Assembly: GCA_028228615.1 (NCBI GenBank)
Contig: JAOJBS010000002.1
Location: 62,001-126,000 of the forward strand
Source: UBA4421 sp028228615
GTDB lineage: Bacteria > Pseudomonadota > Gammaproteobacteria > Pseudomonadales > Azotimanducaceae
Length of the DNA: 64,000 bases
Direction of reading: 5' to 3'
The notes below the pieces were generated by a model. It did no database searches. It had not been told where the DNA came from and was given only the letters and a program-made list of their open reading frames with translations. The position numbers and the translations under genes are program-made. Below are positions 1 through 8,481 of the stretch, piece by piece. Position 1 is the first letter of the stretch; every line of letters begins with the position of its first letter.

Positions 1-125
1 GTATCTTCCTTCAATACCGCCGTTTGGTCCCCTACCCAAGGGGAGGCAGGTCCATTTCAGAAAAAGAAATATAGACGTTTGTTAGGCGAGGTTGCTTTGC
101 CCATGGTCTATTTATTTGGCTAAAT

Positions 126-380
126 ATGTCTACATGTTGCTGCAGCGAACCTGAATATTTTAAAACCAAGCCAGTAAACAATGCCTCGAAAAGCCGCCTT
201 GGGGCATCTGACTTATTCAATACCGCTCTCAGTTTTTTTCTAGGCACAATTTTTCTAGCGGCAATTTTTCTAGTACAAGGCCTGCTAGATTTTCTTCGCA
301 GTTGTAAAAGTGGTGATACCAGTGAGAGGGTTGTTGCTGAAGTCGCCGCTCTATTGGAGCAAACGTTGAGAGAATATTAG
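126..380 (+). CDS. Possible small membrane protein (doubtful)
   Basis: This is an 84-residue open frame with one hydrophobic stretch around residues 30-56 that could span the membrane, and a Cys-rich N-terminus (CCC at residues 4-6). I do not recognise a family. No convincing ribosome binding site precedes the ATG, and the frame is open upstream of it. It converges on the next gene with a few bases of overlap. It may be a chance frame; apart from it, the first 376 bases hold nothing I can identify. Confidence 0.2.
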   Translation: MSTCCCSEPEYFKTKPVNNASKSRLGASDLFNTALSFFLGTIFLAAIFLVQGLLDFLRSCKSGDTSERVVAEVAALLEQTLREY

Positions 381-1096
381 TCCTTTGCAAAAAACGCGTA
401 ACGACTGCCTCTAGGTTTGGGTGTTTTTTGATCTTCCGGCAATTGGCAAAGGCGCTGCATGGCGGTGGTTGTGCCGTCTGCGTATTCCCATATGAGTTGC
501 TCGCCCTGAAGATAACGCCTAACAACAATAGGTCCCCAACCAAACGCGCGGAATTCTAACACGCCATTGTTCCAAACTTTGCTTGCCGATGTTCGTGGGC
601 AATATTCATCTTCGCCGATTGTGAATAAGACGTTGCCCTCGGTGTCGTTAGAGTTGAACCCGCCTGTGGCGTTGGGGCCAGAGTCATGAATGATGCCGCT
701 GCTGGTGACGACGGTTCTTGCACCGCATTGTTCCACGCGCTCCACATGCCCAACCTTACCGCTGACGCCAATCCATAGGCCGCGAATGTCCGCTGCGCCC
801 GCTACCAAGGGTTCTGTGCATTCGCGCAAAATCGGCAGTGGGAAGTGGTCGTAGGCGCAGCCCGGTGTGTTGCCCTTGGCAATCTCGATGGCCATTTTGC
901 CGCTGCCATCCAGTTTGGGTAGCTGGCAATAATTGATTTGGCTGCCGTCACCAATAAGGGTAGCTGGGTCTATGCTCAGCGGCGGTCGTGGGGAAAAGAA
1001 CACGAAGCAAAATAGGACGGTGACAAGCACACTGAGGGTCAGGGCGGTCCTGAGCAGTATTGTCCATATTTTGCGGCGTATTTTCATTACACCCAT
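377..1096 (-). CDS. Membrane-anchored or exported protein of unknown function
   Basis: I do not recognise this 239-residue protein. Residues about 12-33 form a hydrophobic signal-anchor or signal peptide, so the rest is probably periplasmic. That part contains several cysteines that could form disulfides and ends in a basic, Lys/Arg-containing tail. It follows the GST-like gene directly: the upstream stop and a second ATG overlap as TAATG at position 1087, so translation may start there by coupling rather than at the ATG at 1096. The overlap suggests one transcript with the GST-like gene. Confidence 0.6.
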   Translation of the reverse strand: MGVMKIRRKIWTILLRTALTLSVLVTVLFCFVFFSPRPPLSIDPATLIGDGSQINYCQLPKLDGSGKMAIEIAKGNTPGCAYDHFPLPILRECTEPLVAGAADIRGLWIGVSGKVGHVERVEQCGARTVVTSSGIIHDSGPNATGGFNSNDTEGNVLFTIGEDEYCPRTSASKVWNNGVLEFRAFGWGPIVVRRYLQGEQLIWEYADGTTTAMQRLCQLPEDQKTPKPRGSRYAFFAKD

Positions 1097-2205
1097 ACTT
1101 CTAGGTTGTCGTGCCGGCCAATATTGCGATTGATTCTAACGTTTAGAAGTTCAGACATGTTGCAGGCGGACAGCAGCGATTGAACCTCTGCTTGCGCCAC
1201 TGCATCTAGACCTGCGAATTCATCTTGTACGCGTTTAAGCAGATAAAAACGATAAGGTTGCGCCAGCGCGCTGATGTTGGTGCCGCGAATCTCAAATTCG
1301 CAGTTGCCCACACCGCGCACCACTTGGGTATTTGGCGCTAAGTCTGTTTGGTCATCTAGCCAGGCATTGATGCAATTGGCAGCCGCTCTAGTTTCTGGCA
1401 CAAAATCAATGGCGATGTGTTTGAGCGCTTCTATCAGCGTATTGGGTATTTGGTCGCCAGCAAGATAGCTTTCTTCAGCGGAGGCAAATTCGCCCATATC
1501 AGCGTCTGGCCTGTTCATGCGTTCAACCCAGCGGAACAAGCGTATGGCCTTTTTCTGCATCAGTGCCAGTGGCGCGGGGTCGCGGCCTAGGTGTCCATAA
1601 AGGGGTGCCATGATGCCAAAGTCACCAATGCAGGGCTTGCCGCCTAATAGGTACGGGTGCTCGGAGAAATGGTTGTTGAGTTTTTCCATCAGTTCTACGT
1701 AAAGGGTTTCTACCAACTCCATAGTGGAGGGCACAACACCAAAGCCGATTGCCGCTGAACGCATGCGGTTAGCGGCAGCGACCCCTTTTTCTTTGCGATC
1801 AGGTCGGTGGGGCATCATCGCCTCAAAATGGAATTCTAAGAACTTGAGGTTTTCCTCGGCAAAGTTCCAGCGGTAGTGCATGGCAGGGCGCAGTAGCCCT
1901 TCAGCGCCAATGACATCAAAGAGTAAGCTGAGGATCCTTTGCTTAGGCGAGGTTGGAGAAAAGCCGTTTTGTGAGGCGTGTTCAAAGTGATCAATAATTG
2001 CCGCGCCGTCGCGGATAACGCTGCCATCTGCCAACTCAAGGGTGGGTATGGACTGCCGTCCACCGGCCTTGGGCAGCACATTTTTTGCAAAATAGGGCGT
2101 GTTGGGAATGACCTCGCAGTAGTCGATGCCTGCTTTGATTAAATAGCTTCTGGCTCTGCCCGTGTAGAGGGACAGTGCTGATCCATAAAGTGTTGTTCTA
2201 TTCAT
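1087..2205 (-). CDS. Glutathione S-transferase-like protein with C-terminal extension
   Basis: Residues about 4-75 resemble the thioredoxin-fold GST N-terminal domain (LYGSALSLYTGRARSYL, then an IPTLE segment with the usual cis-Pro, then an IIDHFE helix). A helical GST C-terminal domain follows near residues 95-230 (PYLLGGKPCIGDFG). At 372 residues it is much longer than a usual GST of about 200-230, with about 130 extra C-terminal residues. The protein at 36253-37281 shares this layout, including a related C-terminal segment, so the two look like paralogues. Substrate is unknown. The start codon lies inside a decamer repeat and no strong SD precedes it. The protein is probably cytoplasmic. 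Confidence 0.75.
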   Translation of the reverse strand: MNRTTLYGSALSLYTGRARSYLIKAGIDYCEVIPNTPYFAKNVLPKAGGRQSIPTLELADGSVIRDGAAIIDHFEHASQNGFSPTSPKQRILSLLFDVIGAEGLLRPAMHYRWNFAEENLKFLEFHFEAMMPHRPDRKEKGVAAANRMRSAAIGFGVVPSTMELVETLYVELMEKLNNHFSEHPYLLGGKPCIGDFGIMAPLYGHLGRDPAPLALMQKKAIRLFRWVERMNRPDADMGEFASAEESYLAGDQIPNTLIEALKHIAIDFVPETRAAANCINAWLDDQTDLAPNTQVVRGVGNCEFEIRGTNISALAQPYRFYLLKRVQDEFAGLDAVAQAEVQSLLSACNMSELLNVRINRNIGRHDNLEVWV

Positions 2206-2231
2206 AGTGTCTCATAGTGTCTCATAGTGTC
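2202..2231. repeat. Three tandem copies of a decamer spanning a start codon
   Basis: The unit TCATAGTGTC occurs three times in perfect tandem. On the minus strand each copy supplies an ATG, in three different frames because the period is 10. The innermost ATG at 2205 opens the GST-like gene. The two outer ones (2215 and 2225) open micro-frames that stop within a few codons, the nearer one overlapping the real start. Confidence 0.9.
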
Positions 2232-2584
2232 GCTCTGGGTCTTTGAAGTTAGCATGTCTTTGTGGTCTAGAAGATTCTACACCGCTCTTTGAGGTTAGAT
2301 CGTTAGTTTCCTTTTCTTATTTGGTTGTTAAGCAATTTTTTTAGCAGAGCATTTGGGCAGAGCTTTTTAACCGAGTTTTTCAGCCGAATCTTTTAGCTGG
2401 TTTTTCAGTTAAATGCCTGTGCATGTGTAGTTGCGAGATCAACAGATTTTTTTAAAAGGCGCTCTTGGCTTTTTTCAAACACCCCCTCACGGTTAAAGCC
2501 GCCAGCCCCTGCTGTAAGTCAGTGTGCAAGCATGTCGCTACTAACTATGGCATGTGGTTAGTTTTCTGCACTCAATCTTTCCTG
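2232..2584. other. Intergenic region with no gene seen
   Basis: This 353-base stretch separates the GST-like gene from the dehalogenase-like gene, both on the minus strand. It is T-rich, with loosely repeated TTTTTAGC/TTTTTCAG stretches at about 2335-2415. I found no plausible coding frame, RNA gene or clear terminator. The GST-like gene's promoter should lie here. Confidence 0.5.
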
Positions 2585-3646
2585 TTAAGTCGTTTTGATC
2601 AAATTAATGATGGCATTCGACACCTGCTCTGGTTCGTTCTCTTGCAGAAAGTGGCCGCCCTTTTTGATGGTGTCGTGGGGTAGTCCTTTAGTGCCCGGTA
2701 CACGGTCAAAAAACTGTTTTTCTATGCCCTGGGTTACTGGGTCATCGTCCGCGAAGGTGCACAGGAACGGTTTTTCGAACTGATCAAAGAATTCCCATGC
2801 TAAACGCTGCTGCTCTAAAGAGGGCGAGGTGGGCAGCGTGGGTACTTGGCTGGGCATGGCCCTTACCCCCATCTTGTAGCTCGGATCCGGAAACGGCGCT
2901 TCGTAAGCTTTTGCAAGCTCAGAGGGGAATGGCAGAGTCATGCCCGCACGATACAGTAAAAAGCGCGCAGCTTTGGCTAAGGCGGGTGGCTGCTCCATCA
3001 TCATGGACATCAGAAAGCCCACGGGCATGTCTGGTGATTCCCAGCAAAATTTTTGCCAATAGGCGAACTTGGTGGCTGCGCTACCAGCCATTTGGCCCAG
3101 CGCCTTTTGCATTTCTAGCAACGTGGGCGTTGGCGCGTTGGCGCGGAAATCTTCTACTTCTTTCACAACACTGTCTGGGACTTCTGGGTTGTAAGGCAGG
3201 CCAGTGTTAGCCACAACGACCCGAGCAAATCTGGCGTCATGGTTGGCCACCAGACGCAGCCCAATCAGACCCCCCCAGTCTTGGCCAAAAAAGGTGATAT
3301 CAGCAAAATCGTTTTGCTCCAACCATTTGCCCATCCATTCCACTTGGCGCTCATAGCTGTAGTCTTCAAGCGCTGCTGGTTTATCAGATTTGCCGTAGCC
3401 GGGTAGGTCTGGTGCGACGACCCGCATGCCTGCAGCAGTTAGGTAGGGGATCATTCTCCTGTAGAGGTAACTCCACACAGGCTGTCCGTGCATACACAGC
3501 ACAATGGGTCCATCTGCTGGGCCTTCATCTAAGTGATGAATGCGCAGGTCGCTGTTGTCATGGGTTTTAATGGTGGTGTAGTGCGGGGCGAAAGGGTACC
3601 CGGCTAGATTTTCGAAGCGTGAATCAGGGGTGCGCAGAATTTTCAC
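2585..3646 (-). CDS. Haloalkane dehalogenase-like alpha/beta hydrolase
   Basis: This 353-residue protein has the alpha/beta-hydrolase layout of subfamily I haloalkane dehalogenases. The oxyanion loop is HGQPVWSYLYR near residues 53-63. The nucleophile elbow is GQDWGG, with Asp123 followed by Trp124, the tryptophan that helps bind halide in DhlA. An acid lies in the FADDDPV stretch near residues 300-302, and the catalytic His is near 332 (GGHFLQE). Family members hydrolyse carbon-halogen bonds to alcohols. The usual HGEP is HGQP here, so another hydrolase activity remains possible. Translation starts at GTG with a GAGG SD 8 bases upstream. A palindrome just upstream and a TetR gene beyond it suggest repression. 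Confidence 0.82.
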   Translation of the reverse strand: MKILRTPDSRFENLAGYPFAPHYTTIKTHDNSDLRIHHLDEGPADGPIVLCMHGQPVWSYLYRRMIPYLTAAGMRVVAPDLPGYGKSDKPAALEDYSYERQVEWMGKWLEQNDFADITFFGQDWGGLIGLRLVANHDARFARVVVANTGLPYNPEVPDSVVKEVEDFRANAPTPTLLEMQKALGQMAGSAATKFAYWQKFCWESPDMPVGFLMSMMMEQPPALAKAARFLLYRAGMTLPFPSELAKAYEAPFPDPSYKMGVRAMPSQVPTLPTSPSLEQQRLAWEFFDQFEKPFLCTFADDDPVTQGIEKQFFDRVPGTKGLPHDTIKKGGHFLQENEPEQVSNAIINLIKTT

Positions 3647-3663
3647 TTTGGAAGCCTCAATTA

Positions 3664-3687
3664 AATAATGACAAACATTATAATGAT
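3664..3687. promoter_or_regulatory. Candidate TetR-type operator upstream of the dehalogenase-like gene
   Basis: ATAATG-ACAAA-CATTAT (3665-3681) is a perfect 6-bp inverted repeat. With flanks it matches 14 of 16 arm bases of TATAATGA-N3-TCATTATA, the palindrome found before the sulfatase gene at 37483. A further half-site, TATAATGA, overlaps its right edge (3680-3687). It lies 18-41 bases upstream of the GTG start, where bound protein would block the promoter or ribosome loading. The TetR gene at 3897-4529 is the nearest candidate regulator. Confidence 0.6.
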
Positions 3688-3702
3688 TAAGGCTGGAATT
3701 GG

Positions 3703-3735
3703 AAGGTGAAGGTGAAGGTGAAGGTGAAGGTGAAG
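3703..3735. repeat. Hexamer microsatellite (AAGGTG)5
   Basis: Five and a half perfect tandem copies of AAGGTG lie in the intergenic region between the TetR gene and the dehalogenase-like gene, 20 bases beyond the candidate operator. Copy-number change here would alter promoter spacing for the downstream gene if transcription starts beyond it. Confidence 0.9.
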
Positions 3736-3896
3736 TAGTCCCCGCTAAATCACTGTGTCGGCGCTGTTGTGCCGAATTAGATAGGGGGTAACAGCTAGAC
3801 AGTATTGAAATGACTTTCTCTTAGCGGACTTGCGCTTGTTTTGGCAGCACAATTCAAACTCTGATTTTTGGCTGTTCGTGCTGAAGGTGGCTGGTG

Positions 3897-4529
3897 CTAA
3901 TCTTGCTTCAGCTGGTCCGCCAGAGCTTGGGTTTGCGGAGAAACAGCGGCGCTGAAGATGCCCACTAATGCATCAACTAGGCTATGTAAAAAAAGCTCGG
4001 CTTGGTCGCCTCTGAAGGCATTTTTCTGCCGAGCTTGGTGGTACATAGAGGTGGAGCAAAGCATAACGGCAGCATCTAAGCGGTGTTGGTACGCCGTCGA
4101 GTCTAGGTGCGGTAGCGCGAGTCTGAGCATGCTGCTGGCTTGTTTGCCGCTGATGCCGCCGCCACCGTGTGAGGCCGCTAATTCCGCGGGAGATGTGTCG
4201 GTCAATATCAGTTCATGGCCGAAGGCTTTGATATAGCAATCATAGTCGGTGTTTTCACAAGCCAGCTCAAAAGAGGGCTGCACCAAAAGCATGCAAACTT
4301 CTCTTATGCTGGGTTCGCTTGTCTTGCTAGATAACGCCTCTATCAGTTCAGCACGCCTTTGGTGTGTCTGCTTTGAACGGGTCAGTTGAATAGCCTCAAT
4401 CAGCCCGGTGAGATTTTTGAAGTGATACTGCAGAACAGATTCATTTTTCTGGTTTGCTGCGCTTACAATGTCGCGTATTGACACATTTTCAATGCCCCGC
4501 TCTGCGATCAACTGCTCCGCGGCCTGCAT
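3897..4529 (-). CDS. TetR-family transcriptional regulator
   Basis: The N-terminal half is a TetR helix-turn-helix domain (AAEQLIAERGIENVSIRDI, then a VLQYHFKN recognition-helix region), followed by a ligand-binding domain I cannot assign. The ATG at 4529 makes the protein start inside the first helix of the fold. The same frame stays open upstream and encodes a typical basic TetR lead-in (RRARSEATQKAL). There is no ATG, GTG or TTG there, but an ATT codon at 4595 sits 7 bases after a strong AGGAG. The true start may be that ATT, giving 232 residues. It probably controls the dehalogenase-like gene downstream. Confidence 0.85.
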   Translation of the reverse strand: MQAAEQLIAERGIENVSIRDIVSAANQKNESVLQYHFKNLTGLIEAIQLTRSKQTHQRRAELIEALSSKTSEPSIREVCMLLVQPSFELACENTDYDCYIKAFGHELILTDTSPAELAASHGGGGISGKQASSMLRLALPHLDSTAYQHRLDAAVMLCSTSMYHQARQKNAFRGDQAELFLHSLVDALVGIFSAAVSPQTQALADQLKQD

Positions 4530-4808
4530 TAAAGCTTTTTGAGTTGCCTCGCTGCGCGCGCGTCTATTGTCTGTAGTTGAGTTGTGCGCTTGAATCTGAG
4601 TTCTCCTTTGAATATACGCCTGCCTGATGGCCCATAAAAGTCTGACCGCAGACGGCGAGTATAATGCTTAGTGTCTGCGCTAGCCAAGCGCCCCTTGCCG
4701 CACCGCGTTGTGCAGGTGGGGTAGTTATGCGCAGGCGGTCCATCGCCATAGCAGAGGGCAACCCCCCAGACAGTGGAGCTTTTTCTTTTTTTGGGGGGGA
4801 GGGAGGGG

Positions 4809-6869
4809 TTAACCCTCGCTGGTCTCAAAGTCTAAGAGGCTGGCGCCGCCCTCCACCAAATCTCCCGGCGCAAAGTTAAAGTGCAACACTTTGCCGTCTG
4901 CTTGGGCCTTAATGGTGTGTTCCATTTTCATGGCTTCCATCACCACAAGCCCTGTGCCGATGCTCACGGTCTCACCTATTTCAACCAGATTGGCGACAAT
5001 TTTGCCATTCATAGGTGCCTGTAAACCGCCGCCGTCTGTGGCAGCATCGGCGCTACCAAGGTCAGGGGGGATTAAATGCCCTTGAATACTTGCGCCGTCA
5101 AAAAACAGGGTGAAGGCCTCTTTGTTAGATGCGCTGTTATTAGATGCGCTGTTGTTAAAAGCGCTGTTGTCCTTGTTAGCGCGCGCTATGGTCAACGTAT
5201 GAGATCGGCCATCCACGCTGATGCTGATGTGATCGCCCGTCACCGTACCGTGGACTTTTTGTGTACCTAATTCCGAGTGCAGTAGATATGCGTTACCACC
5301 CGTATGCTCGGCCTCAACCTGAAATTCTGTGCTGCCCTCTGTCAAATCCAGCGTTAGATTGACTGCCTGTTGATTGGGCTCGTTCATGCGCCAAGCGTCG
5401 CTGTGCGCCCAGGGCGAGTGGGGGTCACTGGCGGCTGTTTTAGAGGCGTGCTGATTGGCCGCTAACTGCGCAAGGGTCGCCGCGGCCAGCAGCAAGGGCG
5501 TGTGCTCATCATTGGCTGAAAACAGAACGTCACTGTGAGTTTGAATAAAGCTGGTGTCTAAATCAGCCTCACTAAAGCCCTCAGACTTGCTCAATGTATG
5601 CAAAAAGCTGATGTTGGTGGTGACCCCTGCCACATGATATTCGCTCAGGGCTTTAGTTAGCCGTCGCAAGGCACTGGCTCGGTCCTTGTCCCAAACAATG
5701 AGCTTAGAAATCATAGGGTCGTAATAAATACTGATTTCATCGCCTTGAACAACGCCGGTATCAATGCGCACATGGTCAGATTCAGCCGGTGTGACTAAGA
5801 AACTTAGCCGACCTGTTTGTGGCAAAAACTCCTGTTCTGGGTCCTCGGCATAAATGCGCGCTTCAATAGCATGCCCCATGAGCGGTACCTGGGTTTGTTG
5901 CACGGGCAGGGGCTGGCCATTGGCCACAAGAATTTGCCATTCCACCAAATCAAAGCCGGTGATCATTTCGGTAACAGGGTGCTCTACTTGCAGGCGCGTG
6001 TTCATCTCCATGAAGTAGAAGTCACCGCTGGCGTCCAAAAGAAACTCCACCGTGCCTGCGCCCACGTAGTGAATGGCTTGGGCGCACTCTAATGCCGCCT
6101 TGCCCATTTTCTCGCGCAGACTGTCGCTCATGCCCGGAGCAGGTGCCTCTTCAATAATTTTCTGGTGACGACGCTGAATGGAGCAGTCGCGCTCGTTGAG
6201 ATAAACCCCATTACCCAACTGATCACAAAAAACTTGTATCTCAATATGTCGTGGCTTGAGTAAGTATTTTTCTACCAGCATCAACTGGTCGCCAAAAGCA
6301 TTAGTGGCTTCGCGCTGGGCCGCGGCTAATGCCTCATGGAATACGTCAGAACTTTCCACAATACGCATGCCTTTACCGCCACCGCCAGCGGCGGCTTTAA
6401 GCAACACCGGATAGCCGATTTTTGCCGCCTCTTGCTGCAAAAATTCTGCGTCTTGGTTGTCGCCATGGTAGCCAGACAAAAGCGGTACGCCAGCGGACTG
6501 CATAATTTCTTTGGCTGCCGATTTAGAACCCATGGCTTCAATAGACCCTACGGGTGGCCCAATAAAATTCAGGCCATTGTCACTACACGCTTTGGCAAAC
6601 CCAGCATTTTCGCTGAGGAAACCATAGCCCGGGTGAATGGCATCTGCACCAGTTGCCAGAGCCGCTTGAATGACTTTGTTGAAATCCAAGTAAGAGGCGT
6701 TAGCCATGGATTCGCCAATGTGTACGGCCTCGTCGGCCAAGCTCACGTGTAAGGCGTTGGCGTCAGCATCTGAATAGACGGCGACACTAGATAAGCCAAG
6801 CTTTTTTACAGTGCGAATAATGCGACAGGCAATTTCGCCACGGTTTGCGATAAGTATTTTGCTGATCAT
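4809..6869 (-). CDS. liuD: Methylcrotonyl-CoA carboxylase, biotin-carrying alpha subunit
   Basis: This 686-residue subunit carries a biotin carboxylase domain (residues 1 to about 445: KILIANRGEIACR, the ATP-grasp loop GGGGKGMR, and EMNTRLQVEHPVTE). A linker follows, then a biotinyl carrier domain with EAMKMEH, whose biotin-accepting Lys is near residue 648. It would carboxylate biotin with ATP and bicarbonate for the beta subunit, whose stop lies 4 bases upstream. The pair acts in leucine/isovalerate breakdown. Geranyl-CoA carboxylase is a close alternative, but no terpene genes are adjacent. The linker near residues 567-585 contains an Asn/Ser/Ala repeat encoded by tandem 15-mers. Confidence 0.93.
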   Translation of the reverse strand: MISKILIANRGEIACRIIRTVKKLGLSSVAVYSDADANALHVSLADEAVHIGESMANASYLDFNKVIQAALATGADAIHPGYGFLSENAGFAKACSDNGLNFIGPPVGSIEAMGSKSAAKEIMQSAGVPLLSGYHGDNQDAEFLQQEAAKIGYPVLLKAAAGGGGKGMRIVESSDVFHEALAAAQREATNAFGDQLMLVEKYLLKPRHIEIQVFCDQLGNGVYLNERDCSIQRRHQKIIEEAPAPGMSDSLREKMGKAALECAQAIHYVGAGTVEFLLDASGDFYFMEMNTRLQVEHPVTEMITGFDLVEWQILVANGQPLPVQQTQVPLMGHAIEARIYAEDPEQEFLPQTGRLSFLVTPAESDHVRIDTGVVQGDEISIYYDPMISKLIVWDKDRASALRRLTKALSEYHVAGVTTNISFLHTLSKSEGFSEADLDTSFIQTHSDVLFSANDEHTPLLLAAATLAQLAANQHASKTAASDPHSPWAHSDAWRMNEPNQQAVNLTLDLTEGSTEFQVEAEHTGGNAYLLHSELGTQKVHGTVTGDHISISVDGRSHTLTIARANKDNSAFNNSASNNSASNKEAFTLFFDGASIQGHLIPPDLGSADAATDGGGLQAPMNGKIVANLVEIGETVSIGTGLVVMEAMKMEHTIKAQADGKVLHFNFAPGDLVEGGASLLDFETSEG
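5124..5168. repeat. In-frame 15-bp tandem repeat in the carboxylase linker
   Basis: Three copies of a 15-base unit (GTTAGATGCGCTGTT and variants) encode about five residues each, rich in Asn, Ser and Ala, in the linker before the biotinyl domain. The period keeps the frame, as expected of recent slippage in a tolerant linker. Confidence 0.8.
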
Positions 6870-6873
6870 TGGA

Positions 6874-8481
6874 TTACATCCTAAACACGCCGAAGCGTGT
6901 TGAATCTATTGGGCGGTTGAGTGACGCGGACAGGCTAAGGCCAAGCACAATGCGGGTATCTGCTGGATCGATAATGCCGTCGTCCCAAAGTCTTGCTGAT
7001 GCGTAGTAGGGGTGACCTTGTTGGTCGTAGGTGTCTAGCACCGGTTGCTTGAAGGTGGCTTCATCTTCCGCAGACCACTCTTCACCTTGTCCCTCTAATT
7101 GATCTCGTTTGAGTTGAGCGAGCACGCTAGCCGCCTGTTCGCCGCCCATGACAGAGATGCGCGCGTTGGGCCACATAAATAGAAAACGGGGGTCATAAGC
7201 GCGTCCACACATGCCGTAGTTGCCCGCGCCAAAAGAACCGCCAATAACTACAGTGAACTTAGGCACCTGGGCGCAAGCTACAGCCGTGACCATTTTGGCC
7301 CCGTGTTTGGCAATGCCGCCTGCTTCGTATTGTTGGCCAACCATGAAGCCCGCAATGTTTTGCAAAAACACTAAGGGGATTTTGCGTTGCGCGCACAACT
7401 CAATAAAGTGCGCACCTTTCACAGCGGACTCACCAAACAGAATGCCGTTATTAGCGACAATACCAACAGGGTAGCCGTAGATGCGAGCAAAGCCTGTGAC
7501 TAACGTGGTGCCAAACAGAGCTTTGAATTCGTCGAACTCGGAGTTGTCGACAATGCGCGCAATGACATCGCGCACGTCATAAGGCTGGCGCGCGTCGCAG
7601 GGCACAATGCCGTAGATTTCTTTAGGGTCGTAGGCAGGTGCAACAGGTTCGCGTAAATCAATCGTAGTAGGCTTAGTGCGGTTCAAATTCTTAATGGATT
7701 GGCGTACCAACTGCAACGCGTGTTCGTCGTTTTGCGCGTAATGATCGGTGACGCCAGAAGTACGTGAGTGCAAGTCAGCACCGCCCAGTTCTTCAGCCCC
7801 AACAATCTCGCCGGTAGCCGCTTTAACCAACGGCGGACCCGCTAGAAAAATGGTGCCTTGGTTTTTAACAATAATGGCTTCATCCGCCATGGCCGGCACG
7901 TAAGCACCGCCAGCAGTACAAGAACCCATAACCGCCGCAATTTGCGGGATGTTCTCGGCAGACATGTTGGCTTGGTTAAAGAAGATCCGACCAAAGTGAT
8001 TGCTGTCAGGAAAAATATCGTCCTGCAAAGGCAGGTTGGCACCGCCGGAATCCACTAAGTAGATGCACGGCAGATTATTCTGTGCGGCAATGGCCTGAGC
8101 GCGCAGGTGCTTCTTAACGGTAAGCGGGTAGTAGCTGCCGCCTTTAACCGTGGCGTCGTTGGCCACAATAATACATTCCTGACCCTCAACCCGGCCGATG
8201 CCGGTAATGATGCCTGCGCTGGGTACTTCTTCCGGATAAATATCCAGTGCGGCCAACTGCGACAGCTCCAAAAACGGACTGCCTGGGTCGAGCAAGTGCT
8301 TAACGCGGTCTCGAGGCAACAATTTGCCCCGAGCCACATGGCGCTGCTGGTACTTTTCACCGCCGCCCTTTTTAGTTTCAGCCACCTTAATTGCAAGGTC
8401 CGCAACAAGGACGTCCATGGCGTCTTTATTGGCCTTAAATTCAGCGCTACCGGTGTTAATGGTGCTTGGAAGAATCGGCAT
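6874..8481 (-). CDS. liuB: Methylcrotonyl-CoA carboxylase, carboxyltransferase beta subunit
   Basis: This 535-residue protein is a full-length carboxyltransferase of the MccB family. It has the N-terminal crotonase-like half (YQQRHVARGKLLPRDRV, then the GGANLPLQ segment), the GSCTAGGAYVPAM acyl-CoA binding turn near residue 190, and the C-terminal half with GGSFGAGNYGMCGRAY and an MGGEQAA motif. It transfers carboxyl from biotin to 3-methylcrotonyl-CoA, making 3-methylglutaconyl-CoA. It is the first gene of a two-gene operon with the alpha subunit. A good GAGGAG SD precedes the ATG. The isovaleryl-CoA dehydrogenase and lyase genes usually found in this operon are not in the window. Confidence 0.93.
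   Translation of the reverse strand: MPILPSTINTGSAEFKANKDAMDVLVADLAIKVAETKKGGGEKYQQRHVARGKLLPRDRVKHLLDPGSPFLELSQLAALDIYPEEVPSAGIITGIGRVEGQECIIVANDATVKGGSYYPLTVKKHLRAQAIAAQNNLPCIYLVDSGGANLPLQDDIFPDSNHFGRIFFNQANMSAENIPQIAAVMGSCTAGGAYVPAMADEAIIVKNQGTIFLAGPPLVKAATGEIVGAEELGGADLHSRTSGVTDHYAQNDEHALQLVRQSIKNLNRTKPTTIDLREPVAPAYDPKEIYGIVPCDARQPYDVRDVIARIVDNSEFDEFKALFGTTLVTGFARIYGYPVGIVANNGILFGESAVKGAHFIELCAQRKIPLVFLQNIAGFMVGQQYEAGGIAKHGAKMVTAVACAQVPKFTVVIGGSFGAGNYGMCGRAYDPRFLFMWPNARISVMGGEQAASVLAQLKRDQLEGQGEEWSAEDEATFKQPVLDTYDQQGHPYYASARLWDDGIIDPADTRIVLGLSLSASLNRPIDSTRFGVFRM

Noticed and set aside
4529..4828. A 99-codon minus-strand frame between the carboxylase and TetR genes
   Set aside because: It overlaps the carboxylase end and the TetR lead-in in another frame and has no family resemblance.
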